DNA of 49,609 nucleotides from Corynebacterium sp. (GTDB lineage Bacteria > Actinomycetota > Actinomycetes > Mycobacteriales > Mycobacteriaceae): NCBI RefSeq assembly GCF_022712275.1, contig NZ_JALAGU010000038.1, positions 1-49,609 of the forward strand, read 5' to 3'. A program made the translations under genes and the position numbers. Positions 17,613-26,265 of this stretch are shown piece by piece. How positions within the stretch are numbered: position 1 is the first letter of the stretch; each line of letters starts with the position of its first letter. A model generated the notes under the pieces. The model saw nothing but the letters and a program-made list of their open reading frames with translations. It searched no databases and was not told the DNA's origin.

Positions 17613-18331
17613 ATGACCATTCTCGTCACCGCAGCCACCGGCCACCTCGGCAGCCTCGTCATCGACCGGCTCATCGCCCGTGGCGCCGACGCCTCCGACA
17701 TCGTCGCCGGCGTACGCACCCCGCCAAGGCCACCGACCTCGCGGAGAAGGGTGTGCAGGTCCGTCACCTCGACTACGACGAGCCCGCCGCCCTCCCCGCC
17801 GCCCTCGAGGGCGTCGACCGCGTCCTGCTGATCTCCAGTTCGGAGATCGGCAGCCGCGTCCCGCAGCACACCGCCGTCGTGGACGCAGCCGCGTCCGCCG
17901 GCGTCCAGCTGCTGGCCTACACCAGCTGCGGTGAAGCCCTGACCACGGACTTCCTGCTCGCCCCGGAGCACAAAGCCACCGAGGAGGCCATCCACGCCTC
18001 CGGTGTACCTTTCACGGTCCTGCGCAACGTCTGGTACATCGAGAACTATCTGCCCAACGCCGCCCAGGTGAAGGAGACCGGCGTCCTGCCCGGTGCGGCC
18101 GGCGAAGGACGCGTCGCAGCCGCGACCCGCGAAGACTACGCGGACACCGCCGCCGTCGTCCTGCTCGCCTCCGACGAGGACGGGACGCCGACCTACGCCG
18201 GGCAGACCTTCGAGCTCTCCGGTAAGGCAGTGACCTACCCGGAGATCGCCGCGGCACTCGGTGAGGCCGTCGGCCGCGAGCCGACCACCTTCGCCGAGGG
18301 CATCCGGGCCGCCCTCACCGGCGCGGAGTAG
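17613..18331 (+). pseudogene. NmrA-like NAD(P)H quinone reductase, frameshifted
   Basis: An NmrA/QOR2 (YtfG-like) SDR in two frames. MTILVTAATGHLGSLVIDRL with the GxxGxxG dinucleotide site is read from 17613. At about 17722 one base is missing (ACCCCGCCAAG where CCG-GCC-AAG is expected), and the protein continues as AKATDLAEKGVQVRHLDYDE in the next frame to 18331. The mended product is only 239 residues against about 285 in the family, because a block before REPTTFAEGIRAAL is absent. The missing base alone could be a sequencing error; the deletion suggests true decay. Confidence 0.75.
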
Positions 18332-18442
18332 CCTGCTCCGAAACTGACACCTCCTCACCTTTGTGTCCAGGCCTTTCCGGTGGTCAGGCCTGACGTAACG
18401 TTGTTCACTGACGTGACACACCGACGTGAGGAGAGTGTTCAG

Positions 18443-20452
18443 ATGCCACCCGCATCCGAGAAGAGAACCAGTCCGGGCGAACAGCCCAGGCAACCGTCCG
18501 GTCGACTGAGTACCGTCCTGAAGAAGGCCGCCAGCGGTGAGCAGTCCATCCACCCGGCCCTGGTCCCCGGCATCAGTGTCGAAGACACGAACACGAAGTT
18601 CCCGACCCGGATCGGAGTGTTCGCCACCGCGTTGACGGTCGCCCTGTGCTTCATCGTCTGGGCAGCGGTCGCGCCGGACAATATCGCCGAGGTCGGCTCC
18701 ACCATGCAGTCCTGGGTGGTCCGCAACCTGGGGTGGATGTACGGGGCGATCACCGTCGCCTGCGCGGTGTTCATGATCGTCATCGCCTGCCGGTCGACCG
18801 GACGCATCAAACTCGGCCCGGATGACGCCGAGCCGGACTTCTCCACTGTGACGTGGATTTCCATGCTTTTCGCCGCCGGCCTGGGCATCGGCCTGATCTT
18901 CTACGGCCCGATGGAACCGCTGCAGCACTTCCTCAATCCGCCGCCGGCGACGGACGCCGAAGGCGGCACCATGGAGGCTGTCCGGCCGGCACTCTCCCAG
19001 GCGGTCCTGCACCAGGCGAGCTTCGCCTGGGGCATCTACGCCCTGGTCGGTGGCTCGCTGGCGTACACCACCTACCGACGCGGCCGCGTCCCGCTGATCT
19101 CCGCGGTCTTCGAGCCGATCTTCCCGGACGGCTCGAACCGCGTTCTCGGCAAGATCATCGATGTCGCCGCTGTGCTGGTGACCCTGTTCGGTACCGCGAC
19201 CTCGCTGGGTATCGGCGCACTCCAGATCCGGACCGGTACCTCGATCCTCACCGGCAAGCCACTGGAGGGCAACGGGTTCGTCGTGGTGGCCATGTCGGTT
19301 CTCACCGTCGCCTTCATCATCTCCGCGGTGTCCGGTGTGAAGCGGGGTATCGCCCTGCTGAGCAACATCAACATGGGACTGGTCATTGCACTGGGACTGT
19401 TCGTACTGGTCACCGGGTCGACCGTGTTCCTGCTCGACCTGCTTCCGTCGACGGTCTACAACCTCGCCGAGAATCTCCTGGCCATGTTCCAGGTCAGTGC
19501 GAGCGAGGGCAAGGTGGAAGAGGAGTTCCTCACCTCGTGGACCACCCTGCTGTGGGCCTGGTGGATCTCGTGGTCCCCGTTCGTGGGCATGTTCATCGCG
19601 AAGATCTCCCGCGGCCGGACGATCCGTGAGTTCGCCACGGTTGTCGTGCTCGTCCCGTCTGCGATCTCCATCGCCTGGTTCGTGATCTTCGGAGGCACGT
19701 CCATCAGGATGAACCTGGACGGTCTGGGCCTGGAGATCAAGGAGTCCGGCGAGAACGTCATGTTCGACATCATGGACAACCTCCCTTTCACCGGTGTGAC
19801 GTCCATCGTGGTGCTCATCGCCGTGGTGATCTTCTTCGTCACGGCAGCCGACTCGGCAACGGTGGTGATGGGGTCGATGTCTCAGTCGGGACGCGCGGTC
19901 CCCTCGAAGCCGGTGACGATCATCTGGGGCGCGGCCCTCGGCCTCATCGCGATCTTCCTGCTGCTCGCCGGCGGACGCAATGCACTGTCCGGACTGCAGT
20001 CGATCATGGTCTCCTGTTCCGTTCCGTTCGCCCTGATCATCATCGGCATGATGGTCTCCTGGTGGAAGGACCTGTCCAATGACCCTGCGACGATCCGTCG
20101 CCGGTACGCCCGTTCGGCGGTCTACAAGGGCGTCGCCAAGGGAATCGACGAGCACGGTGACGACTTCGTGTTCGGGGTGGACCCCGTCCCTGCTGAGGAA
20201 GGCGCCGGCGCGCACTTCGACAGCGAGGATCCGGAGCTGACCGACTGGTACACCGACGCCACCTCCGAGGATCCGGAGGAGGCGCGGAAGCAGCGCGAGG
20301 AGGAGGCTGCCGCTACTCCGGACCCGTGGGCCGCGTACTCGCGGACCCAGGAGAACCGCGCCGCAGCAGAGGCAGCGGAGGCAGCGGAGGCAGCGGAGGC
20401 AGCGGAGGCAGCGGAAAAGGACGCAAAAGAGAAGGACACCGACGGGGAGTAG
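18443..20452 (+). CDS. BCCT-family betaine/carnitine/choline transporter
   Basis: A 669-residue Na+- or H+-coupled osmolyte carrier with 12 helices. The glycine-rich helix 3 motif is GLGIG (residues 146-150; BetP has GMGIG), and the signature with substrate-box tryptophans is WAWWISWSPFVGMFIAKISRG (about 371-391). The long cytoplasmic C-terminal tail ends in (EAA)n, likely helical, encoded by a 9-bp tandem repeat. LcoP and EctP of C. glutamicum are similar in type. ATG 18443 has GAGGAGAG upstream; a TCAGGCCTGA palindrome at 18384 may be an operator. Confidence 0.92.
   Translation: MPPASEKRTSPGEQPRQPSGRLSTVLKKAASGEQSIHPALVPGISVEDTNTKFPTRIGVFATALTVALCFIVWAAVAPDNIAEVGSTMQSWVVRNLGWMYGAITVACAVFMIVIACRSTGRIKLGPDDAEPDFSTVTWISMLFAAGLGIGLIFYGPMEPLQHFLNPPPATDAEGGTMEAVRPALSQAVLHQASFAWGIYALVGGSLAYTTYRRGRVPLISAVFEPIFPDGSNRVLGKIIDVAAVLVTLFGTATSLGIGALQIRTGTSILTGKPLEGNGFVVVAMSVLTVAFIISAVSGVKRGIALLSNINMGLVIALGLFVLVTGSTVFLLDLLPSTVYNLAENLLAMFQVSASEGKVEEEFLTSWTTLLWAWWISWSPFVGMFIAKISRGRTIREFATVVVLVPSAISIAWFVIFGGTSIRMNLDGLGLEIKESGENVMFDIMDNLPFTGVTSIVVLIAVVIFFVTAADSATVVMGSMSQSGRAVPSKPVTIIWGAALGLIAIFLLLAGGRNALSGLQSIMVSCSVPFALIIIGMMVSWWKDLSNDPATIRRRYARSAVYKGVAKGIDEHGDDFVFGVDPVPAEEGAGAHFDSEDPELTDWYTDATSEDPEEARKQREEEAAATPDPWAAYSRTQENRAAAEAAEAAEAAEAAEAAEKDAKEKDTDGE
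20371..20415 (+). repeat. Five perfect 9-bp tandem repeats in the BCCT gene
   Basis: GGCAGCGGA occurs five times in a row (20371-20415), in frame, coding an alternating Glu-Ala-Ala helix in the regulatory C-terminal tail. Copy number can change by slippage without loss of frame, so length variation between strains is expected. Confidence 0.9.
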
Positions 20453-20465
20453 GTACTCCCCCGAC

Positions 20466-20520
20466 AACGACACACCCCGTGCCGCTGCAGTGATCCTGCG
20501 GCGACACGGGGTGTGTCGTT
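20466..20520. terminator. Strong bidirectional hairpin after the BCCT gene
   Basis: AACGACACACCCCGTGCCGC pairs almost perfectly with the sequence ending GACACGGGGTGTGTCGTT. The stem of about 20 bp lies 13 bp after the BCCT stop and 44 bp before the end of the converging SDR gene. It probably terminates transcription from both sides. Confidence 0.8.
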
Positions 20521-20564
20521 GACGGGGTGGCTGCACAACTGCGCGGCCATACCCCGGTACTTAT

Positions 20565-21338
20565 CTAGCCGGCGATGATCTTGTTGACCTGGCGGACGAC
20601 CGGAGCCGGAGCAAAGCGGGCGGACCAGCGGAGGGCAAGGTCCGGGAAGGACACAGAGTAGTCCTGACGCTGACGCTCGATGAAGTTCTTCGGGTGGACG
20701 GCCTTCCAGACGGAGTTCGCGACGTCGCTGGGCTCGATCCGGACGCCGAGACGCTTGGTGGACTTGGCCTCCACAGCGGCCAGCTTGGTCTTGGCCCACA
20801 GCGGCATGATGCTGACGACGCGGATGTCGTCCTTGCGCCACTCCAGGCTCATGGCCTGGGTGAAACCGTGGACGTAGAACTTGGACGCGGAGTAGGGGGT
20901 GATGTGCGGCTGGCCGTAGATACCGGAGGCGGAACCCATGGACAGCATGTGCGCACCCTTGGTGGCCTTGAGGTAGGGGTACGCGGCCTTGGCGCCGAGG
21001 GTGATGCCGGTGCAGTTGACCTCGATCTGCTTGGCGATCAGGCCGGCCGGCTGCTCGGCGATGTCGAAGTCACCGATGATGCCGGCGTTGTTGTCGAGGA
21101 CGTCCAGTTTGCCGTTGGTGTGGGAGGTGAAGTCGGCCAGAGCCTCCTCCCAGTTGGCGAAATCGGTGACGTCCAGCTTGCCGGTGATGATGCCGGGAGC
21201 CTCGGCGGCGAGCTTGCCGAGGCCCTCCTCGTCGATGTCGTAGGCGCCGACGGTCCAACCGGCGTTGTGGAACTTGAGTGCGACTTCACGGCCGATGCCC
21301 GCGGCGCCGCCGGAGATGAAAATGCTCTTATTACCCAT
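20565..21338 (-). CDS. Short-chain dehydrogenase/reductase
   Basis: A 257-residue classical SDR. The cofactor motif SGGAAGIGRE (TGxxxGIG) is at about 9-18, D-V-T follows beta 3, the NNAG motif is at about 88, Ser at GSASG, and the catalytic YSASK is present. ATG 21338 is used. A hydrophobic C-terminal part (LALRWSARFAPAPVVRQVNKI) could associate with the membrane. Substrate unknown; actinobacterial SDRs of this form often act on lipids or steroids. Confidence 0.9.
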   Translation of the reverse strand: MGNKSIFISGGAAGIGREVALKFHNAGWTVGAYDIDEEGLGKLAAEAPGIITGKLDVTDFANWEEALADFTSHTNGKLDVLDNNAGIIGDFDIAEQPAGLIAKQIEVNCTGITLGAKAAYPYLKATKGAHMLSMGSASGIYGQPHITPYSASKFYVHGFTQAMSLEWRKDDIRVVSIMPLWAKTKLAAVEAKSTKRLGVRIEPSDVANSVWKAVHPKNFIERQRQDYSVSFPDLALRWSARFAPAPVVRQVNKIIAG

Positions 21339-21430
21339 GGGAGACAAACTACCGGCGCCCGGACGGCAGCGTCCACGGTTCGGGCATATTTCCAGAAGAA
21401 AAGTTTGCCTCAGCTCGTCCCCCGCGGTGA

Positions 21431-21447
21431 CCCCGGAGCTTCCGGGG
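21431..21447 (-). terminator. Hairpin after the second siderophore-binding gene
   Basis: CCCCGGA-gct-TCCGGGG is a perfect 7-bp hairpin with a 3-nt loop, lying 24 bp beyond the stop of the leftward binding-protein gene. There is no T run, so termination is plausible but not certain. Confidence 0.45.
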
Positions 21448-21453
21448 CGAGCG

Positions 21454-21467
21454 GTTTCACGTGAAAC
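21454..21467. other. parS site 1 (ParB binding site)
   Basis: GTTTCACGTGAAAC is the exact 14-bp core of the bacterial parS palindrome TGTTTCACGTGAAACA; the flanking bases are G and G. It lies in an intergenic gap, as do the two other copies in this window. Confidence 0.8.
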
Positions 21468-21470
21468 GCA

Positions 21471-22565
21471 CTATCCCTCGTCGCCGCCGATGACATCCGC
21501 CAGCAGGGGCGCGAGGGTCTCGAGCGCCCACTGGGTGGACAGCGGTCCGGGGTAGGCGATGGCCCAGGGGAGATTGCCTTCCTGCTCCTCGGTGTCGTCG
21601 TTCACCGTGTACGCGGCCTTCCCGGACTCGAAGGCCTTGTTGTGGAGGATCAGGACCCGCCCCTCCTTCACTCCCGGGATCGCCTGGAAGGTCGGGTTGT
21701 CCGTCAGTTCGTCGATCCTGCCGTTCGAGTTGTCCATGATGACCATGACATCGGCGGCGGTGTCGTCGAGGCGCTCGGCGGAGATGTCGTCGCTGCCGAA
21801 ACTCGAGGACTCCGCGATCGTCGTGAGCCCGATGGACTCCATCAGGTCGGCAGCATCCGAATCGTCCGGGTTGAGGTAGCGGATGGTGTCCAGCCCGAAG
21901 TAGTTGAGCATCGAGATGCTCTTCCCCTCGAACTCGGGATGCTCGGCCTTCACGTCGGCAGCCACCTGAGCGGTGTCATCGATGATCTGTTGCGCCTCGG
22001 TCTGCCTACCGAGCGCCTCGCCGAGGTCGGTCACGGTCTGCTGCCAGTTCCCGCTGACATCCTCCTCGGTGTGTGCACCGATGACCGGGGCGATCTTCGA
22101 GAGGTCGTCGTACTGGTCTCCGAGATCCATCTGGCTGGCGAGGATGAGATCCGGCTCCGCAGCGGCGACGCTCTCCAGGTCGATGGAGCCGTCTTCGGCG
22201 TAGGCGGAGGTGTTCTCCGGTTCTTGGCCGTCGAAGGCGTCGACGGTCCAGGCCTCCTGCTTGAGCGTGTTCTCCCACATGATCACCGGGACCTCACCGA
22301 GTGAAGCCATGATGTCCGCGTCCTTGTACCCGACCGCGGCAATGCGGGTCGGCTTCTCCTCCAGGGTGGACTCCCCCCATGCGGTCCCGAAGGTGAGCGG
22401 GTAGGACGCCGAGTCCACCGCCGTCCCGTCTGCCACCTCTTCTGACGACGCGGAATTGCCGGTGTCGTCGTCATCCGACGAGCAGGCGGTGAGCGTGAGC
22501 CCGGTGACGGCAGCGAGAACCGCAGCTGCCACTCTCCGGAACGGGCGGCGCATGGTCAGGGACAA
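21471..22565 (-). CDS. Iron-siderophore ABC transporter binding lipoprotein (second)
   Basis: A 364-residue FhuD/FepB-type binding protein. It has a basic start, a hydrophobic signal and lipobox LTAC with lipidated Cys at residue 28, then an acidic Ser-rich linker and the two-lobed domain. The TTG start at 22565 has a GAGGAG site at proper spacing; ATG 22553 is the alternative. No permease or ATPase is adjacent. It differs clearly from the binding protein at 5063, so it probably serves another siderophore. Confidence 0.87.
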   Translation of the reverse strand: MSLTMRRPFRRVAAAVLAAVTGLTLTACSSDDDDTGNSASSEEVADGTAVDSASYPLTFGTAWGESTLEEKPTRIAAVGYKDADIMASLGEVPVIMWENTLKQEAWTVDAFDGQEPENTSAYAEDGSIDLESVAAAEPDLILASQMDLGDQYDDLSKIAPVIGAHTEEDVSGNWQQTVTDLGEALGRQTEAQQIIDDTAQVAADVKAEHPEFEGKSISMLNYFGLDTIRYLNPDDSDAADLMESIGLTTIAESSSFGSDDISAERLDDTAADVMVIMDNSNGRIDELTDNPTFQAIPGVKEGRVLILHNKAFESGKAAYTVNDDTEEQEGNLPWAIAYPGPLSTQWALETLAPLLADVIGGDEG

Positions 22566-22630
22566 GGGATCTCCTCAGGTCGTGTGCGATGTCATTCAGA
22601 CTACAAACACGACATGAGGCAAGGCAAAGG

Positions 22631-23701
22631 TCATGTAGACGGCGCCACCGGTTCACACCGGACCTGCTCCACCGACCCGGGGGACAGGGCGTTGCGCACC
22701 AGGTCGATCACCCGTGGCGAGTAGGTCATGTCATGGCCCGACATGTCCTGTTCGCAGCCGTCCTGCAGCACGATGTTCTCCACCGTCGCCCCGGGGCCGG
22801 CGGTGAGGAAGGTGGTCTCGTAGGGGGTGGTGGTCGTGTCGTAGCGGGAGCCGATGGCGGTGTAGTTGACGCCGGGCACCGTATCCCCGTCCGCGTTCAG
22901 CTCGGTGAGCAGCGGGGAATCGTAGACCTGCTGTATGCCTGCCTCGCCGATGACGTAGTCCAGCGCCGGATCGAGATCGAGTCCGAGGTCACCGATGGTG
23001 CGGTCGAGCGTCCCCAGCCCGTTCAACGTGGTGCCGTGGTTCGTCGCGCCGAGCGTGACGAGCATACCCACCTTCTCCGCCCCGCCATTGAACTTCAGGT
23101 ACTGCCGGGCGAGCAGTCCGCCCTGGGAATGGCCGACCATGTCGACCTGGGACGTCCCGGTGGCCTGGAGGACGGCGTCCACGTAGTCGGCGAGGTCACC
23201 GGCGGTGAGGGCGATGTCCTTGGTGGCGAAGACACCGGGCCCGAGCGACTGCACCCCTCCCCTGGTGGTGATGTCCGCTTCGCCGAGGTTCGGGGCGAAT
23301 ACGCAGTAGCCGTCCTCCTTGAGCTGCGGTGCCAGACCCGACCAGGCACTGTAGGTATTCCCCCATGTCCCGTGGACGAGAACGACCGGCTCGGGGTGCT
23401 CCGCCGTGGGGACGCAGTCCCAGTCGTCGGCACCGGGCGGAGCCATGCGTGGGTTATTCCGGGCCTGTGCACTGGCGTCCCGGAAATCGACGGCGCCGGG
23501 ACCGTTCCCGGTCGTGGTCTCGTGCGGATGGGGCACCTCCGGATACTCGGGAGGGGCGGGCATCGCCGGCAAGACGGGCATCTCAGGCATCTCAGGCATC
23601 TCAGGTACAGCCGGCGCGGCGACTGCCTGGGGTGCGGCGAACAACAGACCGAGGGAAGCAAGCAATCCCCCGGCAACGGCACTTGTTTTCCTCATGAACA
23701 T
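22631..23701 (-). CDS. Secreted triacylglycerol lipase/esterase (lipase class 2)
   Basis: A 356-residue exported alpha/beta hydrolase. The signal peptide ends near residue 29 (AVAA). A Pro/Met-rich linker with PEM repeats follows (33-55), then VVLVHGTWGNTYSAW (oxyanion HG near 110) and the nucleophile elbow GHSQG with S192. Catalytic Asp and His are in the C-terminal third (GHDMTYSPRV fits the His). Three Cys (C96, C133 and a late pair with CEQD) suggest disulfides. It likely hydrolyses lipid esters at or beyond the envelope. Confidence 0.88.
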   Translation of the reverse strand: MFMRKTSAVAGGLLASLGLLFAAPQAVAAPAVPEMPEMPEMPVLPAMPAPPEYPEVPHPHETTTGNGPGAVDFRDASAQARNNPRMAPPGADDWDCVPTAEHPEPVVLVHGTWGNTYSAWSGLAPQLKEDGYCVFAPNLGEADITTRGGVQSLGPGVFATKDIALTAGDLADYVDAVLQATGTSQVDMVGHSQGGLLARQYLKFNGGAEKVGMLVTLGATNHGTTLNGLGTLDRTIGDLGLDLDPALDYVIGEAGIQQVYDSPLLTELNADGDTVPGVNYTAIGSRYDTTTTPYETTFLTAGPGATVENIVLQDGCEQDMSGHDMTYSPRVIDLVRNALSPGSVEQVRCEPVAPST

Positions 23702-23785
23702 AACAACACGCTACCAGTGACTCACTTCATAGTGTGGTTCACAGTGCGGTGGATCATTGTTTACAGCGTGTTCTTCCCCACCTGA

Positions 23786-24883
23786 TCAACGGCGGTAGGC
23801 GATACCCAGCTCATCGAGGAGCTCCTTGAGCCGCGACGGGTAGTCGGTGATGATGCCGTCGGCTCCGGCGTCGATGTACTCCGCCATGTCGGCGGTCTCG
23901 TTGACCGTCCACGGCAGGACGCGCACCCCGGCCTCATGTGCCCGGTCGATGAACCCCGCGAGGTCACCTCCGACCCAGGACGAGGAGGTGTCGAAGGCGG
24001 GACTCGCGACTTCCACACCCAGCTCCCCCACCCCGGCGAGGACGTCACCGTCGACAGCGTCGTAGTCCACCGGCCCGAGGTACGGCGAGTCCGGCGTCCA
24101 CGTGCTCTTGTCCCACAGTGCGGCGAGTGGGACCTGCGGGGCGCGGTCGCGGACCAGCGGCAGTGTCGACCAGTCGAAGGACTGCACGGTGATCCGGTCG
24201 GTGGTGCCGGCGGCGTCCGCGGCATCGAGGATGGCGTCCACATACTCCTGCGGCGCGGCGGACCGCTCCGGCTCCTCGGCCTCGACCTTGGTCTCGATGT
24301 TGAAGTACACCTGCGGATCATGCTCCGCGATATCGAAGACATCGCTGAGCTGCAGGATCCGGTTACCGGTGGCGGGCACGGCGTCCGGGAAATCGTCGAG
24401 CACCTTGTCACAGGTCAGCGTCTGGATCTGTTCCCAGGTCAGGTCGTGGACGTCCTTGCCGACATAGGGGAACTCCGGGTCATCGGCGGTGACCGGCGCG
24501 GTATCCGTGCACTTGTCGTCCTGGATCGACGGATCGTGCCAGACCAGCGGGATACCGTCCTCCGTCATGTGGATGTCGAGCTCGAGAGTGGTGACGCCTA
24601 GGTCGATGGCGGTCTCGAAGGCGGTCCGGGACTCCTCGGTATGCTCACCGCGGCCGCCACGGTGTGCCTGCAGGTCGAAGGTGGTCGGCAGGTTGTCGAC
24701 GGGGTCCGCACCCGGGATGCCCGGAAGGCTGCCGGTGATGCCACCGGGTGATCCGGGGACGGATCCCGGGGCCCTGTCGGACAGGGCACCGGCGGCGGTG
24801 GCTGCGGGAACTGAGACGAGGAGGGTGGACAGGGCCATTGCGCTGGAGAGGACTGTGGCGGCGAGGCGTCGGGTGAGGGTCAT
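23786..24883 (-). CDS. Secreted glycerophosphodiester phosphodiesterase
   Basis: A 365-residue exported GDPD enzyme that splits glycerophosphodiesters into glycerol-3-phosphate and alcohol. The signal peptide ends near residue 30 (ATA). The TIM-barrel metal and catalytic residues are visible: AHRGG (H74), ELDIHMTEDG (E101, D103) and WHD (H116). The C terminus VLPWTVNETADMAEYIDAGADGIITDYP is typical. A perfect palindrome 52 bp before the start may be a promoter control site. It probably serves phosphate or glycerol scavenging. Confidence 0.92.
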   Translation of the reverse strand: MTLTRRLAATVLSSAMALSTLLVSVPAATAAGALSDRAPGSVPGSPGGITGSLPGIPGADPVDNLPTTFDLQAHRGGRGEHTEESRTAFETAIDLGVTTLELDIHMTEDGIPLVWHDPSIQDDKCTDTAPVTADDPEFPYVGKDVHDLTWEQIQTLTCDKVLDDFPDAVPATGNRILQLSDVFDIAEHDPQVYFNIETKVEAEEPERSAAPQEYVDAILDAADAAGTTDRITVQSFDWSTLPLVRDRAPQVPLAALWDKSTWTPDSPYLGPVDYDAVDGDVLAGVGELGVEVASPAFDTSSSWVGGDLAGFIDRAHEAGVRVLPWTVNETADMAEYIDAGADGIITDYPSRLKELLDELGIAYRR

Positions 24884-24927
24884 GGGGAGAACGCTAACGA
24901 CCGGCCACGCTCCCTGTCAGCTATGTG

Positions 24928-24968
24928 CACCTGGTGTTCACGGTGAACACGGAGAGTTCATCCAGGTG
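24928..24968. promoter_or_regulatory. Nested palindrome upstream of the phosphodiesterase gene
   Basis: TGTTCACGGTGAACA (24935-24949) is a perfect 15-bp palindrome, enclosed by CACCTGG (24928-24934) and CCAGGTG (24962-24968). It lies 52 bp upstream of the phosphodiesterase start, where an operator would sit. GTTCAC elements recall actinobacterial phosphate boxes, but their spacing here (20 bp) does not fit the usual 11-bp direct repeats. Confidence 0.5.
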
Positions 24969-25058
24969 TCAGCATCAGTACGGTCGGGGGTTCTCCGGGG
25001 ACACCCGCAGGCGGGGACCCGGTGCGGCGTGCGGTCACCGCCCCGCACAGGAACACCC

Positions 25059-26228
25059 CTACATCCGCCCCAGCCGCCACAGCGAGGTGACCTCGCGGGA
25101 CCGGGCGACATGCAGCGGATCGTCCTCCCGCAGCACCTTCGGATGACGCGGCGTGGTGTCCGACCGTCCGAGAACCTGCAGGCCGCCGTCGGAGATCCAG
25201 GTCTCCAGCTGCTCCCTGGTACGTAGTCCGAGGTGCTCCGCCAGGTCAGACAGCACCAGCCAGCCCTCCCCACCGTCGGTGAGGTGGTCGGTGAGTTCAG
25301 TGAGAAAGCGCCGTAGGGCATCGGAGGAGGCGTCGTAGATCCCGAGTTCCAATTCCGAGGTCGGCGTCCCCGGTAGCCACGGCGGGTTGAAGACGACAAT
25401 ACCCGCGGCATCCGCGGCATCCGCGGCATCCGTGGTCTCCGTGGTCTCCGTGGTCTCCGTGCTCCTCGTGGCCTCCGACACCGCCGGCCACAGGTCAGCC
25501 TCGACGACCTCGCACCGCTCCCCCACACCGAGCCGGTCCAGGTTCGCCCGTGCACACGCCACCGCACGCGGGTTCACGTCCGTCGCCGTCACTCGTACGG
25601 CGCCTCTCCTGGCCAGCACGGCGGCGAGGACGCCGGTCCCGGTACCCAGTTCCAGGACGCTCGCCCCCTCTTTGAGAGAGGGCAGGAAAGCCGCCGCGAC
25701 GTCATCGACCAGGTCGACGTACTCGCTGCGCGTCGGCGAGAAAACGCCGTAGTCCGGGTACACCTTCTCCCCCAATGCCGGTACCTCCACACCGTTGAGA
25801 TGCCACTGATATGCCCCGAGGACACCCTGTAGTGCGGTGAATGGTGTCCGCCGGCTCTCCCCCCGCGAAGGGGCACCGTAGGCGTGCCCGCAGGCCCCGG
25901 CCACGTCCGGGGCGCGGTGCAGGTCCAGGAGCCATTGACCGTCCCGCTCCGCCAGGTCGACGACGATGCGGCCGAGAATCTCCGCCCGGCGCGCCCGGTC
26001 CTCACGCTGCCGCAGGAACAGGTCTGCCGCGGTCCCCGCGCTCTGCTTCTTCTTCCCCTTACGCGCCGCCTGCTTCGTCAGTCGCCGGTCGACGGCCCTG
26101 ATGAGCTGGCGTCCGTTGTGGAAGTCCCCCTGCCAGAGCAGTGTGGTTCCGCGGCGCAGCCGGGCGTAGGCGGCGTCTGCGGTGGTCGTGTCATCGGCGA
26201 CGGTCGTCTGCCCGGAGGTGGAGGTCAT
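25059..26228 (-). CDS. Class I SAM-dependent methyltransferase (HemK/RsmC-like)
   Basis: A 389-residue methyltransferase. SAM motif I is VLELGTGTGVLAAVLARRG (191-209), and motif IV is NPPW (281-284), typical of enzymes that methylate amide or ring nitrogens in proteins or RNA. The N-terminal 180 residues contain a basic KKKQ stretch and a family-specific region. Between beta strands there is a low-complexity insert, STETTETTETTDAADAADAA, coded by two 9-bp tandem repeats. The exact target is unknown. Confidence 0.85.
   Translation of the reverse strand: MTSTSGQTTVADDTTTADAAYARLRRGTTLLWQGDFHNGRQLIRAVDRRLTKQAARKGKKKQSAGTAADLFLRQREDRARRAEILGRIVVDLAERDGQWLLDLHRAPDVAGACGHAYGAPSRGESRRTPFTALQGVLGAYQWHLNGVEVPALGEKVYPDYGVFSPTRSEYVDLVDDVAAAFLPSLKEGASVLELGTGTGVLAAVLARRGAVRVTATDVNPRAVACARANLDRLGVGERCEVVEADLWPAVSEATRSTETTETTETTDAADAADAAGIVVFNPPWLPGTPTSELELGIYDASSDALRRFLTELTDHLTDGGEGWLVLSDLAEHLGLRTREQLETWISDGGLQVLGRSDTTPRHPKVLREDDPLHVARSREVTSLWRLGRM
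25403..25465 (+). repeat. Two adjacent 9-bp tandem repeats in the methyltransferase gene
   Basis: Three copies of CCGCGGCAT (25403-25429) are followed by three copies of CCGTGGTCT (25430-25456) and a degenerate copy (25457-25465). They encode DAA and TTE repeats in a loop just before the NPPW active-site motif. Confidence 0.9.
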
Positions 26229-26265
26229 GCCTGTGATTGTCGCACGGGCAGGCCGAAGCCCCGGA

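Noticed and set aside
20341..20450. GGCAGCGGA repeats considered as a CRISPR array
   Set aside because: The units are contiguous 9-mers without spacers and stay in frame in a coding region. No CRISPR array or cas gene is visible in the window.
17099..20536. Very long minus-strand open frame of 1145 codons opposite the TetR, NmrA and BCCT genes
   Set aside because: It is antisense to well-supported genes, is rich in Arg, Gly, Asp and Gln as expected of a GC-rich shadow frame, and shows no domain.
22612..22631. Possible second DtxR box upstream of the binding protein at 21471
   Set aside because: TTTGCCTTGCCTCATGTCG on the minus strand matches only about 10 of 19 consensus positions and is not palindromic, so I did not annotate it.
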